Of a stretch of DNA of 64,000 nucleotides, positions 37,263 to 44,681 are shown piece by piece. Position numbers and translations under genes: made by a program. Positions within the stretch are counted from its first letter, which is position 1, and each line of letters begins with the position of its first letter. Under the pieces are notes generated by a model, which ran no database searches, was not told the DNA's origin, and was given only the letters and a program-made list of their open reading frames with translations. Origin of the DNA: a virus; IMG/VR virus record IMGVR_UViG_3300042691_041259, positions 124,001 to 188,000 of that record, one strand, 5' to 3'.

Positions 37263-38780
37263 TTATATTGGGGTTGGCCATTCTCTACGAGTAAGAACCA
37301 TAGTTTGTGTAAAACCAGGAGATTCGCCAGCATTTATGTCTGACGAAACTGTTTTGCTTTGTGGACTATAATTTATTCTCATGCCGGAAACCATGTAGTA
37401 GCCGCTATAAAATTTATCAGGAAGCATTGGCGGATACGCAGCAGAAACGTTCCCAGCCTCGGGCGGCGTTGCTACTGTTTGGTATCGCAAATCTCCACCT
37501 ACAAAAATAATCAATGGCAGTCTTTCTCCTCTATAGATATTAAAGTTTCCATTCTCGAGTTGCGCTTCCACATACATTTTTTGAAGTTCCGCATTGTTTC
37601 TTAAGTTCCAATTTTTTGCAAAATTGTATTTTTGATGACAGTTTCCTTCAGGAGCAGAGTATTGTATGCCTTCCCAGCGATATCGATTTTGTGTTTTCCA
37701 ATACTCTTCTTTAGGTGCACCAGGTTTTGTAGCCCGCCCTTTAAGTATTATTTTGTCAGCTTCCGCTCCATCGGTAGTAAGCGGATCCGTAAATAGTGAC
37801 CAATATTGTTCCGAGTTTTGTTCAAAAAACATTGTGTATGTTTTGTATCCATGCTCTTGGTTTACTACATTACTGGCATTTTTCATGTTAAAATAATGAA
37901 TATACGCCGAGGTGCCTTTAAGATCTTCCCAATTTGACAGCATCTTAGGAACTTCGCCCGTCGCCTTTTCCAGCGTTTTTCCCATAAGCTCTGCATTTAT
38001 AGAGTCGTTAAATTTCAAATTTGTCAGCAATTGCATATCAAGATCCGTGCTTTCATTAAATTGGTTATTGACGTTTACAAAATTTAAGTTGTAGTAAAGA
38101 TCAATAAACACGTTAAAGAAACTTTTTTCATCTTTCCATGCGTGATCCGCAATATCGTTAATTAAATTGTAGTAGTCGCCTCCTGGGTTAATCCACACTT
38201 GGCTGTCATCAGTTTCTGTATCATTGGAAGCAAACCCTAGCTGCAATTCTTTTGCAATTTCTTTTAGTACTTCATAGCTTGTTCCCTTGTAAGATTTGAT
38301 GATCTCATCATATAAATGTGGAACAAAAAGTTCTCCGCTAATTGTAAAAACTGCATTGCGGCCTTCCTGGTTACCATCGGTAGAACGTACACTAGTTATA
38401 CGGTAATCATTTCTAATAGGCTTAAATGCATTATTTCTAGCCCTGATAAAGACTGACATAATGTCGCCATCTTTAGGTATTGCTTGAGAGGTAAACGTTT
38501 TTGATTTTACGCCAGCCTTCATTCTTACTGTTGGAATAAAAGAATTGCAATTTATCTCAAACGTTTCAATTTCAGTGTTAGCAAATATGTAATTGTTAAT
38601 ACTTACAAATGGATAATTTGTACCAAGATCTTTACTTTGTTGAATACTTTTGTCATAGCCTGCTAGACCAGCTTCTGTGGATTGCTCACTCGTACCTGTG
38701 TCTAGATCTCCGATTGACATTGTGTCCAGCGGAATTGCTGGATCTACTAAAGATCTTATGATGGATTTTTCCTGCTGCAT
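37263..38780 (-). CDS. Baseplate hub protein, gp27-like (505 aa)
   Basis: A 505-residue protein next to the spike module. The N-terminal half shows the hub fold pattern, with beta strands around IETFEINCNSFIPTVRMKAG (residues about 70-90), followed by a domain with KSYKGTSYEVLKEIAKELQLGF (about 163-184), typical of gp27/late-control-D proteins. The C-terminus ends in strands around YSGYYMVSGMRINYSPQ. These proteins form the trimeric cylinder beneath the tail tube that holds the spike. Order relative to the LysM and spike genes supports it. The T4-type identity is inferred from fold pattern and position. Confidence 0.72.
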   Translation of the reverse strand: MQQEKSIIRSLVDPAIPLDTMSIGDLDTGTSEQSTEAGLAGYDKSIQQSKDLGTNYPFVSINNYIFANTEIETFEINCNSFIPTVRMKAGVKSKTFTSQAIPKDGDIMSVFIRARNNAFKPIRNDYRITSVRSTDGNQEGRNAVFTISGELFVPHLYDEIIKSYKGTSYEVLKEIAKELQLGFASNDTETDDSQVWINPGGDYYNLINDIADHAWKDEKSFFNVFIDLYYNLNFVNVNNQFNESTDLDMQLLTNLKFNDSINAELMGKTLEKATGEVPKMLSNWEDLKGTSAYIHYFNMKNASNVVNQEHGYKTYTMFFEQNSEQYWSLFTDPLTTDGAEADKIILKGRATKPGAPKEEYWKTQNRYRWEGIQYSAPEGNCHQKYNFAKNWNLRNNAELQKMYVEAQLENGNFNIYRGERLPLIIFVGGDLRYQTVATPPEAGNVSAAYPPMLPDKFYSGYYMVSGMRINYSPQSKTVSSDINAGESPGFTQTMVLTRREWPTPI

Positions 38781-38785
38781 ATACT

Positions 38786-39397
38786 TTATCTGTTAATACG
38801 GTTCTTAATAAGTTTTGCCAAAAATTCGCTTTTAGTTAGCGGCTCCTCACATTCGTTTCCATTTTTGCTTACGTTAGGACCAAAGAAGATTTTGCCCCCT
38901 TTGATTTCAATTTCCTTGTCTCCAATATTTGCAAAATTTGGAGGTAGCGCTGGAGCGGTTTTAGAAGGATCTGCTGCTTTTGGCTTATCTCTCTTGTCAT
39001 ATTTTCCAAGATTTGGATCAAGACTGGAAGCCTTTCCAGGATCAATATATTGACTACGAATGTCTTGCTTTTGTTTTTGGTTTCCTGCTGTAGAAGACAT
39101 ATTCATATTTGCATTCATCAAATCAGGAACATATAACAAGTCTCCGGTATCAATTGTAAACGGATTGCTAATGCCGTTCATTTTAAGCATTTTCTCAGAA
39201 TGATTTAATGAGCCTAAAGTAATTTGCGAAATTAAATCAATTCTCATCTCAGTTTCGTCGTTCACTAATATGTAATTTGTGAACAATATGGGAGTAGTTA
39301 TATTGACAGACGCTTGCGTCAAATCAACAATATCGTCACCATTTTCCAATCGAATGATTGGTTTTTTGTCAATTGTTGCGGGAAGTTCTATTGGCAT
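38786..39397 (-). CDS. LysM-like baseplate protein (gp53-type position)
   Basis: A 203-residue protein. Residues about 48-100 resemble a LysM-type motif, ending in GISNPFTIDTGDLLYVPD where LysM domains have the NPxxIxxGxxLxIP phrase. T4 gp53, a wedge protein, also has a LysM-like fold, so an equivalent role is plausible. The remaining sequence is Lys/Asp/Pro-rich linker, then KGGKIFFGPNVSK-like strands. It is placed between hub and tube-associated genes. Confidence 0.65.
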   Translation of the reverse strand: MPIELPATIDKKPIIRLENGDDIVDLTQASVNITTPILFTNYILVNDETEMRIDLISQITLGSLNHSEKMLKMNGISNPFTIDTGDLLYVPDLMNANMNMSSTAGNQKQKQDIRSQYIDPGKASSLDPNLGKYDKRDKPKAADPSKTAPALPPNFANIGDKEIEIKGGKIFFGPNVSKNGNECEEPLTKSEFLAKLIKNRINR

Positions 39398-39399
39398 TG

Positions 39400-41610
39400 T
39401 TATGCTATACTCTTTTTATTATATCCTAATCCGGTTTTGGCAGCAAATTCAGAGTAAACTTTCTTTGCACCAGTAATTGCGGCATTTGCTCCACGATCCG
39501 CATCAGTAGGGTCTCCAAAGAGAATACCTCTGCGTGTTCTATTTCCGTTTGGCGTAGGGCTACCAGTTCCGGTAGAGCCTTCTCCGTTTCTACCAAGAGT
39601 ATTATTGTACCCGCCACCAGGACCGTATCCTCCGCCTGCCCCTACATTACCATTACTATTGCTACTGCCGCCTGTAAACGGATCCACGTTTGATTGCGAT
39701 GATGAAGACCATGTTTTTTCATATCCGGGAGGCAGAGAATAAAGTCGGCCACCACCGCCATTAAACATAGATTCAATAGCGTCACGATCCCGAGGCCTTC
39801 CGTGTTCTAGGGATATTGTGGCTTTAAGTTCTGTAGGAAAGTCGTCAGGGCCTAGCTCATCACTAAATTCAAATTTGCATCCAGTGCAGATTAAATTTCC
39901 TATCATCATCATCGGATTGAAAGGGTTTCCCACGGTTAAGTGCCATTCACCGGTTGGCTCTCCTGTAAGAATTGCTTTAATACCCGACGCAAATCCACCT
40001 TTTTGAGTTGTATTTTTCATATGGAGTTGCATACCTCCAGCCGCTAATCCTTTAAGCGCCTCAATAGGATCTTCCATCGCTGCGTTAAGAAAGTCGGAAA
40101 TTGCGCCGGCTGCTTTTTCAAATTGGCTCGCAACCGTTTCTAAGAATCCTCCCACATCCCCTCTCATCCAAGCAGCACGGCCAGCAGGCCCGCCAAGAAA
40201 AGGAGCCGTATTTCCAGGAGCTCCTGGGCGAAAGCGGTTAGAACCTCCCCAAAATGTTGCGGTGGCGGTTGTAAGCATCATTAAGTTAGACATTATATCT
40301 AGCATTGCTGCTTTGGTGTTTATGCCACCAATACTTCGAGCACTGTATTCAAAAACCAAATCAATTTTGTGAGTAAATTTCAATCCGCGCTCTCGGGCTT
40401 TAACACTATCTATCACATTAACGTGACCTATGATTTTGTTATTCCAAGGGCCATCTTCATACGGATCTGGCGGCGCTTGCCCATTAGTTGCATTTTTTGT
40501 CTGACCGTAGTCTCCGGATACTAATCCTAAAAAAGATGCGATACCGGGAAACGGACCCCCACCTTCTACGTCTCCAGGACTGCCTGGCGTAACCACATTA
40601 ACTTGTGCTGTAAGGTCCTTCCATTTTAGACCGGTTTCAATCGGTCCAAGAATTGTGGATATCTTGTTTCCAGTAGTTTCTCCTAACCAGGTAACGGCTT
40701 GCGCAATTGGTCTTAGAGTTTCTGGAGTATAACCCGAAGTATTTCGTGGGTTGTTTTCGCCTTCCGCTTCTAGGTTATCTGATGTTGGAAACGGAAATCT
40801 TCTCAATGTAATTAGGTAATTGTTTGGAACCAGGTTCCAGTATTTGCAATATGCAAAATCTTGAAAGCGATACGGCTTTTTATTTACATTGTCAGGCTCC
40901 TGGCTCCATGCTACAATTTCAGTGACAGATGGAGATTTGTAACGATGCAGTCTTTGTTGATTTGCCTGGTCCACCTCATACCATCGAGGCTGATTTTCCT
41001 GGTCCATCAATTTTGCTAAATAATCTTGATCTTTTGAACCTTTGAATTGCTGGAAACCAATGTAAGCGTTTGGATTCATCAGTGCGGGAACGCCTCTAAA
41101 TTGCTCGACCCCTGGTCGCTTTTCAATATCCTCTTCAGGTAGATTCTGAGCAGATACAAGTGCCCCGGTTTGCTGAGTGTCTGCAGCATCTTGCGGAAAA
41201 ACAAAACCTTCAACTAGCGGCTTAGCCTCTTCCGCGCTAAAGCTATATACCAATTTCTCTGAGGCATTACTGTAAATCAATCGAGGATCAGTTGGAATAA
41301 GAGTTAACGCCCCAGGTGTTTGACCAGATCCATCATTGGTTATTCCTCCCAATGCTTGTGGCGTTTCAGACACTGGTTGATACCCAGAAACGTTTTCAGT
41401 TAAAAAGTCAATTGCCAAAAACTCGTTTTCAATCAGACGATAGCCATCTGGCGGAAAAAGCAGTTTGTCTGCCTCAAAAATTGCTGGATCCGTTGATCTG
41501 TAATAAACGGATTCACCTTCGCGTCTCACAAATGTAAACGGCTTTGAAGAAAGGTTTACAGCCGTATTTGCTGCGTTGATAGCATCTGTTAACGTACTAA
41601 AATTAGGCAT
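39400..41610 (-). CDS. Tail-tube/baseplate-associated protein with Gly-rich tail (736 aa)
   Basis: A 736-residue protein at the start of the baseplate run. The region near residues 565-620 (GEWHLTVGNPFNPMMMIGN, then GPDDFPTELKATISLEHGRP) is a pattern I associate with baseplate/tube proteins of large myoviruses, where a tail-tube-like fold caps the hub. The C-terminal 120 residues are Gly/Asn/Ser-rich and probably flexible, ending in a short basic helix. The leader carries a divergent pair of GATATATA boxes shared with the plus-strand gene. A gp48/gp54-like role is possible but not proved. Confidence 0.6.
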   Translation of the reverse strand: MPNFSTLTDAINAANTAVNLSSKPFTFVRREGESVYYRSTDPAIFEADKLLFPPDGYRLIENEFLAIDFLTENVSGYQPVSETPQALGGITNDGSGQTPGALTLIPTDPRLIYSNASEKLVYSFSAEEAKPLVEGFVFPQDAADTQQTGALVSAQNLPEEDIEKRPGVEQFRGVPALMNPNAYIGFQQFKGSKDQDYLAKLMDQENQPRWYEVDQANQQRLHRYKSPSVTEIVAWSQEPDNVNKKPYRFQDFAYCKYWNLVPNNYLITLRRFPFPTSDNLEAEGENNPRNTSGYTPETLRPIAQAVTWLGETTGNKISTILGPIETGLKWKDLTAQVNVVTPGSPGDVEGGGPFPGIASFLGLVSGDYGQTKNATNGQAPPDPYEDGPWNNKIIGHVNVIDSVKARERGLKFTHKIDLVFEYSARSIGGINTKAAMLDIMSNLMMLTTATATFWGGSNRFRPGAPGNTAPFLGGPAGRAAWMRGDVGGFLETVASQFEKAAGAISDFLNAAMEDPIEALKGLAAGGMQLHMKNTTQKGGFASGIKAILTGEPTGEWHLTVGNPFNPMMMIGNLICTGCKFEFSDELGPDDFPTELKATISLEHGRPRDRDAIESMFNGGGGRLYSLPPGYEKTWSSSSQSNVDPFTGGSSNSNGNVGAGGGYGPGGGYNNTLGRNGEGSTGTGSPTPNGNRTRRGILFGDPTDADRGANAAITGAKKVYSEFAAKTGLGYNKKSIA

Positions 41611-41631
41611 ATATGAGCAATTACTTTTTTC

Positions 41632-41639
41632 TATATATC
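41632..41639 (-). promoter_or_regulatory. Late-type box GATATATA, minus side of divergent pair
   Basis: Minus-strand GATATATAGAAAAAA lies about 20 bases before the ATG at 41610. The same 14-base string occurs on the plus strand at 41664, so the two promoters are mirror images in the 77-base divergent gap. Confidence 0.6.
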
Positions 41640-41663
41640 ATCTAATTGATAGAATGTATCTCT

Positions 41664-41671
41664 GATATATA
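41664..41671 (+). promoter_or_regulatory. Late-type box GATATATA, plus side of divergent pair
   Basis: Plus-strand GATATATAGAAAAAA lies 16 bases before the ATG at 41688. It is identical over 14 bases to the minus-strand box at 41632-41639, which is the best evidence that the string is a functional signal. Confidence 0.6.
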
Positions 41672-41687
41672 GAAAAAATTCAATAGC

Positions 41688-41960
41688 ATGAGCACAAAAA
41701 CCTATAACGAGTTCTTCAAAAGAGTCAACGAGGAGGAGGAAGGCAGAATGTATCTTAATGATCTTCAGGAGATTTCTACCTTTGCCGCGCAAATTCGCGA
41801 AATGATCGCGCCAGAAGACGAATTGGAAGCTTGGGTCCAGGACAAAATCACGATTGCTCATCATAACATGGACGCCATTTTAGGTTACCTTAAGTCTCTT
41901 GAAAAGGGAGGGACTAATTCAACTTCTGTTGGCGGTTCTACCAATATGAATCTAGGCTAA
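41688..41960 (+). CDS. Small plus-strand protein, capsid-targeting-like start (90 aa)
   Basis: A 90-residue, mainly helical protein. The N-terminus MSTKTYNEFFKRVNEEE resembles the T4 capsid targeting sequence pattern (KTYxEF). The middle phrase DELEAWVQDKITIAHHNM looks like a conserved helix from small proteins of T4-like marine phages, as far as I recall. It is the first of two small genes in a plus-strand islet with its own late-type box, ending just before a basic 53-residue frame. Head-internal or assembly function is inferred. Confidence 0.65.
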   Translation: MSTKTYNEFFKRVNEEEEGRMYLNDLQEISTFAAQIREMIAPEDELEAWVQDKITIAHHNMDAILGYLKSLEKGGTNSTSVGGSTNMNLG

Positions 41961-41962
41961 CC

Positions 41963-42124
41963 ATGAAAAGATCCTTGCGATTTGGTAAAGATATGATGCC
42001 TAGGAAAGAGAAGCCAAAAACGGTGCTTTCTAAAAAGCCCAGGCCTTTTCGCAAAATGAAAAGAGTCTCCATTAAAATGGAGACTCTGAATTTGCAAAAG
42101 GATCTTGAGGATGACGCAGCTTAG
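41963..42124 (+). CDS. Small basic protein (53 aa)
   Basis: A 53-residue frame starts two bases after the stop of the 90-residue gene. It is very basic: 17 of 53 residues are Lys or Arg, with KKPRPFRKMKR in the middle, and it ends in an acidic EDDAA. Basic peptides of this size occur inside T4-like heads. The frame contains a perfect 11-bp inverted repeat that also works as a terminator for the convergent gene, so coding is less sure. Its last four bases overlap the end of the convergent 149-residue gene. Confidence 0.45.
   Translation: MKRSLRFGKDMMPRKEKPKTVLSKKPRPFRKMKRVSIKMETLNLQKDLEDDAA
42052..42087 (-). terminator. Probable terminator after 149-aa gene
   Basis: A perfect 11-bp stem (42062-42072 with 42077-42087) with a four-base loop lies about 35 bases beyond the stop of the minus-strand gene at 42121. 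On the minus strand it is followed by TTTTCATTTTG, an imperfect T tract. On the plus strand no T tract follows. Confidence 0.6.
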
Positions 42125-42570
42125 TATTCATCGGGAAGCTCATCTATCCATTTCAGTAGGCTGTTATCAGCAGTTCTGCAGTCTACAATATGAATCTTTT
42201 TCATGGATGGAAAGAACGTGACTCCATCAAAGAGCTCAAAGTAGTTTTCATCTTTATTCTCTTCAGTCAAAAAATACACGCTTTCGATATCCGTGCTTTC
42301 ATTTACGTAAAAGATTATGAATCTTATGATATCCTCATTTAGATTGGGATTGCAGTAAATGATTGAGTGGGCTCTTCTTGCTCTGGAAACCGCGCGGATT
42401 TGATTTTTGATCTCTTCGTTTACCAAAAAGCTGGTATAACTGTCGAGTTCCTGTTCACCATACCCCATCTGCTCAATGATTTCTGAAACAGAAATCACAT
42501 GCTGCTTTCTCATATTTAAGAAAGCTTTTTTTAGCTTTTCACGTGGTGCCCGAGTAATATAGAGTTTCAT
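42121..42570 (-). CDS. Hypothetical protein (149 aa)
   Basis: A 149-residue soluble protein of mixed helix and strand. The N-terminal half is helical and basic (PREKLKKAFLNMRKQH), then SVSEIIEQMGYGEQELDSY looks like a helix-turn-helix-sized segment. The C-terminal half has strands near SIIYCNPNLNEDIIRFIIFYVNES. I do not recognise the family. It is the last gene of a minus-strand run of small genes beginning near 44548, and is followed by a hairpin terminator. Confidence 0.6.
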   Translation of the reverse strand: MKLYITRAPREKLKKAFLNMRKQHVISVSEIIEQMGYGEQELDSYTSFLVNEEIKNQIRAVSRARRAHSIIYCNPNLNEDIIRFIIFYVNESTDIESVYFLTEENKDENYFELFDGVTFFPSMKKIHIVDCRTADNSLLKWIDELPDEY

Positions 42571-42591
42571 AAGAGGATTTTCTTAATATAT

Positions 42592-42924
42592 TCACCCTCT
42601 CATTTGAACCTTTCGTGCTTCTTCTTTTGCACGTTTTTTCTCGGCTTTTTTCTGCTCTACTTGACGATTGTTTTCCAATATGGCTTCAGCAGCTTCGCGT
42701 GTATATCCGCTGCTAACCAGGCTTTCAATTTGCTTTGAATGCAGTTCAGCCTCTTCGTTAATTCGAAGATTTTCCTGTTCCTGCTTTTTCATTAAGACAG
42801 CCTGCTTAACGTACTCAAGCTTTCTTCTTTTGATTTCTTCTTGCTGTTCGCGTGGAAGGACCTTTTCCATTTTGTGAAGGCCCATTTGCTTTTCGGTGAG
42901 TCTGCGCTCTTTTCTATTTTGCAT
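42592..42924 (-). CDS. Charged coiled-coil protein with UBA-like segment (110 aa)
   Basis: A 110-residue protein made of Lys, Glu, Arg and Gln-rich helices, almost certainly coiled coil. Residues about 63-86 (KQIESLVSSGYTREAAEAIL) resemble a three-helix UBA/TS-N-type fold core with the xxGY turn. It overlaps the start region of its upstream Nudix neighbour by 11 bases. Function is unknown; it could be a small scaffold or binding protein. Confidence 0.55.
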   Translation of the reverse strand: MQNRKERRLTEKQMGLHKMEKVLPREQQEEIKRRKLEYVKQAVLMKKQEQENLRINEEAELHSKQIESLVSSGYTREAAEAILENNRQVEQKKAEKKRAKEEARKVQMRG

Positions 42925-43450
42925 TTTTGAAAGATTTACGATACATAATGTTAAACAGTCTCAAAAAGGATCCTAGAACTAGGAGCTCATTAGTGAGCAC
43001 TGCCTCATTGACATCTGTCATTTTTAGTGTAGATTTGCTCTCTTGTGAAGAACCATCGGTTGACGGCGATCCTTGCTCCATACCGGTTACGTCCACTGCA
43101 AAAGTTGGAATTTCTCGATTGGAATCTTTGGAATCATGAAAGGTTCCTAGAAATAGCCATTTGTCAGGAGATTCACCGCGCATATCAAATCCGCCTTCTT
43201 CAAAAAGTTCTCTAACAGCGGTAGCGTACGCATCCTCATCAGAATCATCAATACTACCAGTGATCAGGGTATTTGCATAATTGCCTTCGCGCAATGTATT
43301 CCACTCATGAAGAATACCAATCTGCTCCACAATTCCATTTGCGTCTACGGTATATGGCAATACCGCTACAGAATTTCTCTTAATAAGCAATCCGTGCTTA
43401 TCTCCGGTATTGACAAAATCAAAAAACGGAGTTTCAAACAATACTTTCAT
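42914..43450 (-). CDS. Nudix hydrolase (178 aa)
   Basis: A 178-residue Nudix-family hydrolase, which cleaves nucleoside diphosphates linked to another moiety. The Nudix box lies at about residues 65-87, starting G65 and continuing EDAYATAVRELFEEGGF with the R-E-x-x-E-E core. One extra residue separates the leading Gly from the first Glu compared with the usual G-x5-E. Strands before it (HGLLIKRNSVAVLPYTV) fit the fold. Substrate may be a nucleotide sugar, modified nucleotide or RNA cap. It overlaps its neighbours by 11 and 17 bases. Confidence 0.85.
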   Translation of the reverse strand: MKVLFETPFFDFVNTGDKHGLLIKRNSVAVLPYTVDANGIVEQIGILHEWNTLREGNYANTLITGSIDDSDEDAYATAVRELFEEGGFDMRGESPDKWLFLGTFHDSKDSNREIPTFAVDVTGMEQGSPSTDGSSQESKSTLKMTDVNEAVLTNELLVLGSFLRLFNIMYRKSFKNAK

Positions 43451-43973
43451 TTGCTTTCTTTCTTTTCTTTGTTACCTCTTCTACTTTTTTGAAGAGAATT
43501 GCTTCCACTTGTTTCATTAGTACATTTTGATCCACGGAATCTACCAGGTATTCGCCAATTAAACGAGTGCCGTTTTCGTACGAATCATCAATTACTTTAA
43601 TAAGCTCATCGGAAGGCATACTTACTGTGATGGATATTTCCATCTTTACGTTTTTCTTTTTGCTTCTATTCAGCAGGTCAAAAACTGGATTTGATCCAGC
43701 CTGCTGTTGTGTTGCTACCGGTGATTCGGTTCTTTGAGTATGTCTCATTATTTGATTTGGTTGAGGATCCACAACAAATGCAGCGTTTGCTGCGCTTTCA
43801 ATTGGAACAATCCACTCTCCAACAAGTTGCATATTGCATTGAGAACCATCTTCAAATATGAGATACTCAATGTTATCGTCAATGATGGTTTCTCCTGTTG
43901 ACTTTATGATTTGTCCCATTCGTTCTCCTCGAACCCATTGGAACATTCCTGGTTTAGTTACGTCTTTAATCAT
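43434..43973 (-). CDS. Hypothetical protein (179 aa)
   Basis: A 179-residue protein with two parts. The first 60 residues form a small beta domain (FEDGSQCNMQLVGEWIVPIE); after a Gln/Pro linker, PVFDLLNRSKKKNVKMEI opens a second domain with helices ending in a basic KKVEEVTKKRKK tail. The pattern is like proteins of unknown role in T4-like phages. The frame is open to 44228, but that part overlaps the neighbouring gene and reads as out-of-frame composition; the ATG at 43973 lies just after the neighbour's stop and is preferred. Confidence 0.65.
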   Translation of the reverse strand: MIKDVTKPGMFQWVRGERMGQIIKSTGETIIDDNIEYLIFEDGSQCNMQLVGEWIVPIESAANAAFVVDPQPNQIMRHTQRTESPVATQQQAGSNPVFDLLNRSKKKNVKMEISITVSMPSDELIKVIDDSYENGTRLIGEYLVDSVDQNVLMKQVEAILFKKVEEVTKKRKKANESIV

Positions 43974-43992
43974 TTCAAGGTTATTTGAGGTC

Positions 43993-44322
43993 TTAGAGTT
44001 TGACCCATTTATTGTACTCGTTGAAGTATTCTCGTGTCCACTCGGCTTCGATTTTTTGGAAAATCCATCCCAGCATTTCTTCACGAAATCCTTCCAAGAA
44101 TTTTTCGATTTGTTCTTCATAGCTGCCTCCACTGGTTTGGTGGTTAAGTTCGGAAACAGAGACCCTAAAGGTATGTCGGGTTTCTTTAATTCTCCAGAAG
44201 AAAAATTGGGCCCCTCCGATGTCATCATATCCGTATTCTATTGTAAGGGGTTCCCAGCCATCAGGTTGCAGCGGGAATTCTCCTCGGTAATAAAGCTCAT
44301 CAAAATCTTTATGATAAGGCAT
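43993..44322 (-). CDS. Hypothetical aromatic-rich protein (109 aa)
   Basis: A 109-residue protein with many Trp, Tyr and Phe residues. Strands around WEPLTIEYGYDDIGGAQFFF are followed by a long helix with EEQIEKFLEGFREEMLGWIF. The ATG at 44322 is chosen because an upstream start at 44358 overlaps the previous gene further. I do not recognise the family; it is in a unit of small proteins. Confidence 0.55.
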   Translation of the reverse strand: MPYHKDFDELYYRGEFPLQPDGWEPLTIEYGYDDIGGAQFFFWRIKETRHTFRVSVSELNHQTSGGSYEEQIEKFLEGFREEMLGWIFQKIEAEWTREYFNEYNKWVKL

Positions 44323-44548
44323 TCTCTTGATCTTTAGCGTCTTTGGATTGGTATTCATCCTCGAGAGCCTGGACCAGCATTTCCATAACTTCGCCTCGGT
44401 TAGCGCTGTGGTTTTTGGCCATTGCTTCGAGATCTTGTCTCATCATTTTGATGTTGGCGAGACCTGTGTCTCCATTGTTCAACTGGACAATGATACAATC
44501 CCAATCTTCATAGGATTTGTTGATGTAGTTTTTCTTTTCGGTACTCAT
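44309..44548 (-). CDS. Small helical protein (79 aa)
   Basis: A 79-residue acidic, mostly helical protein (residues about 30-60 ANIKMMRQDLEAMAKNHS onward). It is the first gene of the small-gene unit and has both promoter types upstream, an AAAAC/GAATATAA pair and an overlapping TATAAATA box. It overlaps the next gene by 14 bases. Function is unknown. Confidence 0.55.
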   Translation of the reverse strand: MSTEKKNYINKSYEDWDCIIVQLNNGDTGLANIKMMRQDLEAMAKNHSANRGEVMEMLVQALEDEYQSKDAKDQENALS

Positions 44549-44566
44549 TGTAATATATGTTTGCTA

Positions 44567-44596
44567 TATTTATATTCGCTCATAGAAAAAAGTTTT
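44567..44596 (-). promoter_or_regulatory. Overlapping early- and late-type promoter boxes
   Basis: On the minus strand AAAAC (44592-44596) is followed by 14 bases and GAATATAA (44570-44577); the TATAAATA late-type box (44567-44574) overlaps it. This arrangement would let the 79-residue gene unit be read in both phases. Confidence 0.55.
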
Positions 44597-44600
44597 TTGC

Positions 44601-44641
44601 AAAAAAAGAAAGCCCCCGATGATAGCGAGTCCCGGGGGCTT
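44601..44641 (-). terminator. Strong Rho-independent terminator
   Basis: Minus-strand stem of at least 8 bp, AAGCCCCC with GGGGGCTT (44634-44641 and 44610-44617), followed by TTCTTTTTTT. It lies about 40 bases after the stop of the 381-residue gene. Confidence 0.85.
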
Positions 44642-44642
44642 A

Positions 44643-44675
44643 GTAGTTTTGCAACTACAACGGTCCTAAGTCCGT
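44643..44675 (-). other. Two small hairpins upstream of the terminator
   Basis: Between the 381-residue gene and its terminator, the minus-strand RNA can form ACGG/CCGT (4 bp) and GTAGTT-GCAA-AACTAC, a 6-bp stem with a GNRA tetraloop (44643-44658). They could be a 3' stability element. Confidence 0.4.
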
Positions 44676-44681
44676 ATATTT

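Noticed and set aside
41631-41864. 77-codon minus-strand frame over the divergent gap
   Set aside because: It runs through both promoter boxes and the plus-strand 90-residue gene; it is a shadow.
43974-44228. N-terminal extension (85 codons) of the 179-residue protein
   Set aside because: It lies over the 109-residue aromatic gene in another frame, and its composition is unlike the rest. The ATG at 43973 just after that gene's stop is a better start.
43858-44337. 159-codon plus-strand open frame
   Set aside because: It covers the complement of two minus-strand genes that are linked by short overlaps; composition is Phe/Ser/Ile-rich.
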